From NCBI GenBank assembly GCA_002437575.1, contig DJQK01000064.1, positions 1 to 8,310 on the forward strand: a stretch of DNA of 8,310 nt. The letters run 5' to 3'. The stretch comes from Clostridiales bacterium UBA6388. GTDB taxonomy: Bacteria; Bacillota; Clostridia; Oscillospirales; Oscillospiraceae. A program made the translations under genes and the position numbers. Numbering within the stretch: position 1 is the stretch's first letter; each line of letters starts with the position of its first letter. Shown here piece by piece: positions 1 to 5,236 of the stretch. The notes under the pieces were generated by a model that had not been told where the DNA came from, made no database searches, and saw only the letters and a program-made list of their open reading frames with translations.

Positions 1-1098
1 AACCTCTTTGCCCCCGGCAAAACGCCGAGCCAGAACGCACAGTTCCTGCTCTTCCTGACGGCGTTCATTGCGGGTGTGGACGAATATCAGGAGCTTCTGC
101 GCTCCACCGTCGCTTTTGCCGGAAACGATCACCGTCTCGGCGCGCAGGAAGCGCCTCCGGCCGTCATTTCCATCTTCCTCGGCGACGAGCTTTCAGACAT
201 CATCGACTCCATCGTCGCAGAAACGGACTACACCGACCGCAAAAAAGGCGCGCTTCGCATCGGCGTGGACGTGCTGCCTACCATTCCGCAGGACACGACC
301 GACCGCAACCGCACCTCGCCTCTGGCCTTCACGGGCAATAAGTTTGAGTTCCGGATGCTGGGCTCGAGCCAGTCCATTTCGGGCCCCAACATCGTTCTGA
401 ACACCATCATGGCCGAAACGCTCAGCCGCTTTGCAGACGCGCTGGAAAGATCCTCCGACTTTGAAGCGGACCTGCACGCGCTCATCCGCAGCTCTCTTTG
501 CCGCCACAAGCGCATTTTATTCAACGGCAACGGCTATGAAGACAGCTGGCTCGAGGAAGCCAAACGGCGCGGGCTTGCAAACCTTGCCTCGACGGCGGAC
601 GCGCTGCCGGCCTTCATTCTGGAGAAGAACATCGACCTTCTGTCCCGCCACGGCGTGTTCAGCCGCAGCGAAATGATGGCCCGGCACGAGATCCATATGG
701 AGAACTACTCCAAAGTTATCAAGATCGAAGCCTCCACGCTCATCGACATCGTCCAGCACACGCTTTTGAACGCCGCGACGGCCTACACAAGAGACCTGTG
801 CACGGCGATCTTACAGAAAAAAGCCGCCCTGCTGGGAGATACCTGCCGCGTGGAGTCTGCGCTGGCCGCATCGGTGAGCAGGCTCGGCGAGGATCTGCTC
901 GACCGCTGCGCCGCGCTCAAAACCGCGCTCGACACGATGCCGAAAAATCTGGACGCCGAGGGCGAGATGCACTACTGCCATGACTCTCTCGTCCCCGCAA
1001 TGGCCAAGGTCCGCGAGACGATCGACCACATGGAAACGCTCGTCGCCAGCCCCTATTGGCCCGTTCCGACCTATTGCGACCTTTTATTCTCCGTTTGA
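1..1098 (+). CDS. glnN: Glutamine synthetase type III, C-terminal half (5' end outside window)
   Basis: Makes glutamine from glutamate, ammonia and ATP in the cytoplasm. The reading frame is open from base 1 and runs 365 codons to TGA at 1096-1098, so the start lies upstream; type III enzymes are about 700 residues, so roughly half is visible. Diagnostic GlnN blocks are present: GNDHRLGAQEAPPAVISIF (bases 121-177), which carries the catalytic-domain signature, and DRNRTSPLAFTGNKFEFRML (about 301-360), the nucleotide/glutamate-binding region ending in the conserved RMLGS. The remaining ~200 residues are helical, with a KKAALLGDTCRVESAL-like segment, as expected for the long C-terminal extension of GSIII. 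The gene ends 2 nt before a strong hairpin terminator, so it is the last gene of its unit. No frameshift or missing motif was seen. GSI and GSII lack these exact blocks, so the family call is firm. Confidence 0.96.
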   Translation, partial: NLFAPGKTPSQNAQFLLFLTAFIAGVDEYQELLRSTVAFAGNDHRLGAQEAPPAVISIFLGDELSDIIDSIVAETDYTDRKKGALRIGVDVLPTIPQDTTDRNRTSPLAFTGNKFEFRMLGSSQSISGPNIVLNTIMAETLSRFADALERSSDFEADLHALIRSSLCRHKRILFNGNGYEDSWLEEAKRRGLANLASTADALPAFILEKNIDLLSRHGVFSRSEMMARHEIHMENYSKVIKIEASTLIDIVQHTLLNAATAYTRDLCTAILQKKAALLGDTCRVESALAASVSRLGEDLLDRCAALKTALDTMPKNLDAEGEMHYCHDSLVPAMAKVRETIDHMETLVASPYWPVPTYCDLLFSV

Positions 1099-1100
1099 CA

Positions 1101-1135
1101 AAAACCCCCATAGGCCATAGGCCTATGGGGGTTTT
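1101..1135. terminator. Bidirectional intrinsic terminator after glnN
   Basis: Perfect 15-bp inverted repeat, AAAACCCCCATAGGC at 1101-1115 and GCCTATGGGGGTTTT at 1121-1135, with a 5-nt loop CATAG. Because the arms begin with A4 and end with T4 beyond a C5/G5 run, it works as a terminator read from either side. It begins 2 nt after the glnN stop codon and also faces transcription arriving from the minus-strand flavoprotein gene. Confidence 0.92.
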
Positions 1136-1138
1136 GCG

Positions 1139-1250
1139 GTAATAGGTAATCGTGAAGAGTGAATAGGTGTGGTGTCGGCGGCGCCGACGATCTGAATCGT
1201 GCCGCAAAGCGGCACACCACACTTCTTCACTCTTCACTCTTACTTTTTAC
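1139..1250. repeat. MITE-like palindromic element with cloverleaf fold
   Basis: Imperfect inverted repeat with 37-nt arms, 1139-1175 and 1214-1250, with 6 mismatches; the inner 24 bp (1152-1175 against 1214-1237) have only 2. The centre holds three short hairpins in a row: GTCGGC/GCCGAC (1174-1179/1183-1188, loop GGC), GAT/ATC (1189-1191/1196-1198, loop CTGA) and GTGCCGC/GCGGCAC (1199-1205/1209-1215, loop AAA). The right arm contains the 7-mer TCTTCAC in tandem at 1224-1230 and 1231-1237, followed by a degenerate copy TCTTAC. There is no ORF of its own. It fits a non-autonomous palindromic repeat of the MITE/REP kind (inference); copy number elsewhere in the genome cannot be seen. Its right end includes the stop codon of the argH remnant. 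Confidence 0.75.
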
Positions 1251-1489
1251 TTTGTCTCGCGTGCAGAAAGGAAGCTCTCGATGGCTTCGATCTGCTTTGC
1301 CGTCTGCTCGATGGCAGGGCCGCCGAAGCTCTTTCTCTGGCAGACGCAGGTGTCTAAGCTGATGGCCTCGTAGACGTCTGCTGCAAAGAGCGGCGAGAGG
1401 TTTTTGAGCTCGGTGAGGGACAGATCTTCGAGCGTACAGTTTTTCTGCGTGCGCAGGCACACGAGCCGGCCGGTATATATGCGCTCGGT
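1247..1489 (-). pseudogene. argH (argininosuccinate lyase) 3' remnant
   Basis: Eighty codons in one minus-strand frame, ending at TAA (1247-1249), resemble only the C-terminal tail of argininosuccinate lyase. Recognisable pieces in order are a GRLV block (near 1460-1468), CTLEDLSLTELKNLSPLF, then DVYEAISLDTCV and GGPAIEQ, then the amphipathic end QIEAIESFLS. ArgH (about 460 residues) releases fumarate and arginine from argininosuccinate; its catalytic residues, including the GSSxMPxKxN serine loop, are upstream of this tail and are absent here. No start codon with a ribosome binding site lies in front: the only upstream in-frame ATG (1582) is inside the neighbouring flavoprotein gene. The homology begins within a few bases of that gene's stop codon (1492-1494), and the end merges with the palindromic element. 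I read it as a dead fragment; a translated stand-alone tail is much less likely. Confidence 0.8.
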
Positions 1490-1491
1490 AT

Positions 1492-2112
1492 TCAGCGGAT
1501 AAAATTCGTGCACTGGAAGGGCTCGCGCTCGGGATGCCCGATGCCCGCCTGCTTGCCCGCCTCGATGCACTTTAAGATCCACGCCATGTTGCGGCCGAGT
1601 GTGCGCATGGTCTGAAGACCCTCAAGATCCTGCTCGACGTCCTGCGCGTTCATGCCGTGCACCATGTTCCAGTACTGGCTCGAGACGATGGGCATATTCG
1701 AAATACCGGGGTACTTGAGCAGCTGCTCATACGTCGCCGTATTGCCGCCGCGTCTGGCCGCTGTCACAACAGCCGCGGGCTTGAACTGCAAATTTTCTCC
1801 CGCGGAGTAGAACAAGCGGTCCATAAACGACGTCATATTACCGGACGCCGCCGCGTAGTGGACAGGGCTTCCGAACACAAAGCCGTCCGCGTCTTTGGCC
1901 ATCTTTCCAAATTCCGCGACCACGCCTCCAAAGACGCACTCGCCCTTTCTGGAACATCCGCCGCAGCCGACGCACCCGCCGATGGGCTGATTGCCGATCC
2001 AGAAAATCTCCGTCCCGATGCCCGCCTCCGTCAGGGTCTTCGCGACCTCCCGCAGGGCTCGGTCGGTGCTGCCGTTCTGGTGCGGGCTGCCGTTGACCAG
2101 GAATACCTTCAT
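1492..2112 (-). CDS. Flavodoxin-family / NADPH-dependent FMN reductase-like flavoprotein with CX2CX2CX5C motif
   Basis: A 206-residue flavodoxin-fold oxidoreductase. The N-terminus MKVFLVNGSPHQNGSTDRAL gives the first strand and the FMN-phosphate loop (GSPxxxGST, residues 8-16), and GSPVHYAAASGNM (81-93) is the second FMN-contacting loop typical of the FMN_red family. Cysteines at 47, 50, 53 and 59 form CX2CX2CX5C, matching the compact cluster motif of archaeal/clostridial iron-sulfur flavoproteins (Isf). It ends in TNFIR, a common end for clostridial members. The start is ATG at 2110-2112, chosen because AAGGAG (2122-2127) sits 9 nt upstream and homology begins at this Met; the longer reading frame to 2325 would cross into the divergent gene. 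Likely cytoplasmic electron transfer or reduction of quinones or small electrophiles; the true substrate is not known. It is transcribed divergently from the two-component system. A non-cluster role for the cysteines remains possible. Confidence 0.9.
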   Translation of the reverse strand: MKVFLVNGSPHQNGSTDRALREVAKTLTEAGIGTEIFWIGNQPIGGCVGCGGCSRKGECVFGGVVAEFGKMAKDADGFVFGSPVHYAAASGNMTSFMDRLFYSAGENLQFKPAAVVTAARRGGNTATYEQLLKYPGISNMPIVSSQYWNMVHGMNAQDVEQDLEGLQTMRTLGRNMAWILKCIEAGKQAGIGHPEREPFQCTNFIR

Positions 2113-2146
2113 AAGAATACGCTCCTTCCTCAAAAAGCTTACCTCT

Positions 2147-2175
2147 ATTTTGTTTCTTTTCCCGCGTTTTGTCAA
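2147..2175 (-). promoter_or_regulatory. Candidate sigma-70 type promoter for the flavoprotein gene
   Basis: On the minus strand, a perfect TTGACA (2170-2175) is followed after 17 nt by CAAAAT (2147-2152), a weak -10. The predicted start near 2140 leaves a short leader before the AAGGAG at 2122-2127. The weak -10 suggests that an activator may be needed (inference). Confidence 0.55.
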
Positions 2176-2193
2176 GCGCGGCTCATCTTCATG

Positions 2194-2207
2194 AAATCTT
2201 AAGATTT
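2194..2207. promoter_or_regulatory. Perfect 14-bp palindrome, candidate operator between divergent promoters
   Basis: AAATCTTAAGATTT is a perfect palindrome lying between the two divergent -35 elements (2170-2175 minus, 2215-2220 plus). Its core TCTTAAG recurs as a direct copy at 2220-2226, 23 bp further on, overlapping the end of the plus-strand -35. GCGCATT is also repeated at 2210-2216 and 2226-2232. Head-to-tail half-sites about two helical turns apart are what OmpR-family regulators often bind, so autoregulation by the adjacent response regulator is the simplest reading (inference). Confidence 0.5.
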
Positions 2208-2214
2208 TTGCGCA

Positions 2215-2243
2215 TTGTTTCTTAAGCGCATTTCCGGTATCAT
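2215..2243 (+). promoter_or_regulatory. Candidate promoter of the two-component operon
   Basis: TTGTTT (2215-2220), a 17-nt spacer, then TATCAT (2238-2243). The expected start near 2250 gives a leader of about 20 nt, just enough for the AGAGGAG ribosome binding site at 2258-2264. The -35 overlaps the second TCTTAAG copy, so a bound regulator could either recruit or block polymerase. Confidence 0.6.
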
Positions 2244-2272
2244 AACTACAAGTGAAAAGAGGAGAAACACAA

Positions 2273-2968
2273 ATGTACAACGTATTGGTATGTGACGATG
2301 AAAAGGACATCGTTTCAGCGCTCACGATCTATTTACAGGCCGAGGGCTACTGTGTCTTCGGCGCGGAAAACGGCTTGCAGGCGCTCGAGATCGTCCGGCG
2401 CGAACAGATCCACCTCGTGCTTCTGGACATCATGATGCCCGGGCTCGATGGGCTTCACGCGATGCAGCGGCTGCGCGAATTTTCAAACGTCCCGGTCATT
2501 CTGCTCACGGCGAAATCCGAAGACAGCGACAAAATTCTCGGCCTCACCGTCGGCGCGGACGACTATGTCACCAAGCCCTTCAACCCCGTCGAGGTCATGG
2601 CCCGCGTCAAATCGCAGCTGCGGCGGTATTTGCAGCTCGGCGGCGGGCAGGCGGCCAGCGGCGTTCTGCACATCGGCGGCATTGCGCTCGACGACGATGC
2701 AAAATCCGTCACGCTGGACGGTGAACCCGTGAGCCTCACGCCCAAGGAATATGATATTCTGCGCTTTCTGATGCAGAACCCCGGCAAGGTCTTTTCCCCC
2801 AGCGAAATTTACCGCAAGGTCTGGGCCGATCTGCCGCTGAACGCCGACAATGCTCTGGCCGTCCACATCCGCCACATCCGCGAAAAGATCGAATATAACC
2901 CCGCCGAGCCCCGGTACTTAAAGGTCGTCTGGGGCAAGGGCTATAAAATGGAGGCAGATCTCAGATGA
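2273..2968 (+). CDS. OmpR/VanR-family response regulator
   Basis: A 231-residue transcription factor. Receiver domain (about 1-118): acidic pocket D8-D9, phosphoacceptor D52 in LLDIMMPGLDG, conserved T79 in LLTAKS, and K101 in VTKPF. C-terminal winged helix (about 128-231): SLTPKEYDIL, the recognition-helix region NALAVHIRHIREKIE, and the wing VVWGKGYKM, all classic for the OmpR/PhoB class. The start is ATG at 2273, with AGAGGAG 8 nt upstream and the usual MxxVLVCDDE opening; the longer frame from 2252 adds residues not seen in the family. The stop overlaps the kinase start in ATGA (2965-2968), which implies translational coupling and a cognate pair. It is closest in style to the VanR-like regulators common in Clostridia, but nothing nearby links it to glycopeptide resistance. 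The signal is unknown; the nearest candidate target besides its own operon is the divergent flavoprotein gene. Confidence 0.96.
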   Translation: MYNVLVCDDEKDIVSALTIYLQAEGYCVFGAENGLQALEIVRREQIHLVLLDIMMPGLDGLHAMQRLREFSNVPVILLTAKSEDSDKILGLTVGADDYVTKPFNPVEVMARVKSQLRRYLQLGGGQAASGVLHIGGIALDDDAKSVTLDGEPVSLTPKEYDILRFLMQNPGKVFSPSEIYRKVWADLPLNADNALAVHIRHIREKIEYNPAEPRYLKVVWGKGYKMEADLR

Positions 2969-5094
2969 AACAGCTCTACGAGAAGCTATGGGCCAAGATC
3001 ACCGCGCTGCTTTTGCTGACGATTTTCGCGATCGTGCTCTTTTTCAGCGGCTTCGGCGTTTTGTATCTGGCCGATCAGGGCGGATACAGCAATCCCGAGG
3101 GCTTCGCCGAGGACCACATCGCGGGAAACGCGTTTTACAGCGCGATGAACTCCGCCGCCGACTACTATACGGCATATCTTCAAAAGCAGTCCGGCGACAG
3201 CTACACGAGTCTGGCGTATTATGAGCGGCAGTTCTCGCGCGAAAACAGCAACTTTTTCTTCACCGTGCAGGACGATACCGGCAAGACCGTTTTTGAAAGC
3301 CCCGATCAGGACGAAACGTATCAGTATACGCGCAGCCAGGAGCAGTATTTGTCGTATAACTGGCGCGACGTGGTAGAAGAAGACCACGTGTTCGACTCGG
3401 TAGACGCGTATGAGGAATACGTCAATTCTCTTGAGCGGCAAAACTTCAACATCTACGACGCTTATCTCACCGATGTCAGCCGCACCCCCGCGCCTGCCTC
3501 GTCACAGGACGCTGGCGCTGTGCAGGACGCCGACGCCGTCATGACGGCCGAGGAGGTCATCGAGGAGGTCCACGCCTACATTTCCTATCAGCGCTTTGAC
3601 TATGCCCACGTGACCATCACCGGCTACATCCGAAGCCCCCTGACGGCGAAGGACGATATCTATCAGGAGAGCTACTACGCAAACCTGCTGGTCGAACACC
3701 GGCACGCCCTGATCGGCGTCGTTGTCTGTTCGTTTGCCCTGTGTCTGGCGCTGTTTGTGTTTCTTCTGTGCGCGGCGGGGCACAAGGAAGGCGTTCCCGG
3801 CATCCACCTCAACTGGGTCGATAAGATCCCGCTGGACCTCTATCTGGTTCTCGCGGTCGCCGCCGGAGGCTGCATTTTCGCTGCCGCCGTCGAACTGAGC
3901 AATTCGAGCATTGCCATCATGATCTTCGTGGCCGCGGTGCTGCTGGTGTTCGCGGTGCTGCTGGTGATGAGTCTTTTCATGACGCTCGCCACGCGCTTCA
4001 AATCCGGCGCGTTCTGGAAAAATACGATCGTCTACCGTCTTCTGCAATTACTTGCCCGCATGGGAACCGGGCTCAAAAATGGGGTATCCTACTGCGCAAA
4101 GCACCTGCACCTGTACTGGCAGGCGGGGCTTATTTTTGCGGGGATCAGCCTGCTGGAATTTCTCATCATCGCCGGCTTCGGAAGCAGCACGATCTTTTTG
4201 TTCTGGCTGATTGCGAAGCTGATTGAAACGCCGCTTCTCGTTTTGATCGCCGTTTCGCTTCAGAAGCTCAAAGCCGGCGGCGAGGCGCTGGCCGCGGGAG
4301 ACCTGAACGCCAGCGTCGATCTGCGGCATATGCCCGGCGTTCTGAAACGTCACGGCGAAAACCTCAACTCCATCGCGCAGGGGATGCAGAAGGCCGTGCA
4401 GCAGCAGTTAAAATCCGAGCGCTTGCGCACCGACCTCATCACGAACGTTTCGCACGATATCAAAACGCCGCTTACCTCGATCGTAAACTACGTGGATCTT
4501 CTGAAAAAAGAAGACGTGCAGCCGGAAAAGGCGAAGGAATACATCGCCGTTCTCGACCGGCAGTCCGCGCGGCTCAAAAAGCTGACGGAAGACCTCGTCG
4601 AAGCGTCGAAGGCCTCGAGCGGCACGCTGCCGGTCCATCCGGAGGCCGTGGACGTGAATGTGATGCTCTCGCAGGTCTCGGGCGAGTACCAGAGCCGGTT
4701 TGAGCTGTGCAGATTGGAGCCCGTCGTAAAGCTTTCGCCCGACGATCCGAAAATTTCCGCCGACGGCAAGCTTCTGTGGCGCGTGTTCGATAACCTCCTC
4801 AGCAACATCTGCAAATACGCCATGCCCGGCACGCGCGTGTATTTTACGAGCGAGGTCGTATCCGGACAGGTGCATATCAGCTTCAAGAACATCTCCAACT
4901 ATCCCCTCGACATTACCGCAGACGAGCTCATGGAGCGCTTCGTGCGCGGCGATTCGTCCCGCTCGACAGAAGGAAGCGGCCTCGGCCTTTCGATCGCGCA
5001 GAGCCTGACGAGCCTGCAAAAGGGCCAGTTCGAGCTCGTGGTCGACGGAGACCTCTTCAAGGCCAACCTCACCTTCCCGCTTCTGAACGCCTGA
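2965..5094 (+). CDS. Membrane sensor histidine kinase, large extracytoplasmic domain and about six membrane segments
   Basis: A 709-residue partner of the upstream regulator. A hydrophobic segment at about 10-34 is followed by a ~210-residue hydrophilic, Tyr/Asp-rich region (36-246), predicted outside the cell, containing an Ala/Pro/Asp-rich linker near 174-190. Five further hydrophobic segments follow at about 248-271, 289-311, 314-343, 386-407 and 408-432. A short HAMP-like stretch (GEALAAGDLNASVDL, about 439-453) leads into the dimerisation helix with phospho-acceptor H497 in NVSHDIKTPLTSI. The ATPase domain has an N box with N610 and N614 (DNLLSNICKYA) and a G box GSGLGLSIA starting at 670. 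The start ATG overlaps the regulator's stop. Having five extra membrane spans between sensor and catalytic core is more than the two of a standard VanS/PhoR kinase, so membrane segments may take part in sensing. The ligand is unknown. All residues needed for catalysis are present. Confidence 0.93.
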   Translation: MKQLYEKLWAKITALLLLTIFAIVLFFSGFGVLYLADQGGYSNPEGFAEDHIAGNAFYSAMNSAADYYTAYLQKQSGDSYTSLAYYERQFSRENSNFFFTVQDDTGKTVFESPDQDETYQYTRSQEQYLSYNWRDVVEEDHVFDSVDAYEEYVNSLERQNFNIYDAYLTDVSRTPAPASSQDAGAVQDADAVMTAEEVIEEVHAYISYQRFDYAHVTITGYIRSPLTAKDDIYQESYYANLLVEHRHALIGVVVCSFALCLALFVFLLCAAGHKEGVPGIHLNWVDKIPLDLYLVLAVAAGGCIFAAAVELSNSSIAIMIFVAAVLLVFAVLLVMSLFMTLATRFKSGAFWKNTIVYRLLQLLARMGTGLKNGVSYCAKHLHLYWQAGLIFAGISLLEFLIIAGFGSSTIFLFWLIAKLIETPLLVLIAVSLQKLKAGGEALAAGDLNASVDLRHMPGVLKRHGENLNSIAQGMQKAVQQQLKSERLRTDLITNVSHDIKTPLTSIVNYVDLLKKEDVQPEKAKEYIAVLDRQSARLKKLTEDLVEASKASSGTLPVHPEAVDVNVMLSQVSGEYQSRFELCRLEPVVKLSPDDPKISADGKLLWRVFDNLLSNICKYAMPGTRVYFTSEVVSGQVHISFKNISNYPLDITADELMERFVRGDSSRSTEGSGLGLSIAQSLTSLQKGQFELVVDGDLFKANLTFPLLNA

Positions 5095-5120
5095 TTTTTT
5101 CGCGTTCTTCCTCTTCCCAA

Positions 5121-5155
5121 GCCCCGGAGGTCTTCGGACCTTCGGGGCAATTTTT
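5121..5155 (+). terminator. Intrinsic terminator with UUCG tetraloop after the histidine kinase
   Basis: GCCCCGGAGGTC (5121-5132) pairs with GACCTTCGGGGC (5137-5148), 12 bp with one G-T wobble, closing a C(TTCG)G tetraloop, one of the most stable RNA loops. It is followed by AA and then T5 (5151-5155). It separates the two-component operon from the psuK promoter only about 10 bp downstream. Confidence 0.92.
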
Positions 5156-5165
5156 GCTTTCCCTC

Positions 5166-5193
5166 TTGACAAACGAAACCGTTGTGCTATTAT
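5166..5193 (+). promoter_or_regulatory. Promoter of the psuK-psuG operon with nearby repeat motifs
   Basis: Perfect TTGACA at 5166-5171, then TATTAT at 5188-5193 after 16 nt (TATAAA at 5191-5196 is an alternative at 19 nt). The spacer contains AACG-N4-CGTT (5172-5175/5180-5183). Downstream, the near-palindrome TGCTTAGCA (5201-5209) is flanked by direct ATAAAC copies (5192-5197 and 5211-5216). A strong core promoter with symmetric elements around the start point suggests repression, possibly by the DNA-binding domain of PsuK (inference). Confidence 0.7.
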
Positions 5194-5224
5194 AAACATA
5201 TGCTTAGCAAATAAACTTTTGTCC

Positions 5225-5230
5225 GGAGGT
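5225..5230 (+). promoter_or_regulatory. Shine-Dalgarno that fixes the GTG start of psuK
   Basis: GGAGGT at 5225-5230 lies 6 nt before GTG at 5237-5239. This places the start at 5237; the in-frame TTG at 5219 precedes the Shine-Dalgarno and cannot use it. Confidence 0.85.
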
Positions 5231-5236
5231 GGGACC

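Noticed and set aside
1174..1215. A tRNA gene, suggested by the cloverleaf fold
   Set aside because: The central hairpins have 3-4 nt loops, there is no 7-nt anticodon loop, T-loop GTTCRA motif or CCA-type acceptor, and the outer stem is far too long.
1490..1582. Reading the argH-like frame from ATG 1582 as one intact 111-residue gene
   Set aside because: The first 31 codons lie inside the flavoprotein coding region in another frame and show no ArgH similarity; there is no convincing ribosome binding site at 1582.
1657..2202. A 181-codon plus-strand frame opposite the flavoprotein gene
   Set aside because: Antisense shadow with no domain motifs; the minus-strand gene is clearly conserved.
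2113..2325. N-terminal extension of the flavoprotein frame up to 2325
   Set aside because: It would overlap the start of the response regulator, and the FMN-binding N-terminus with a proper Shine-Dalgarno begins at 2112.
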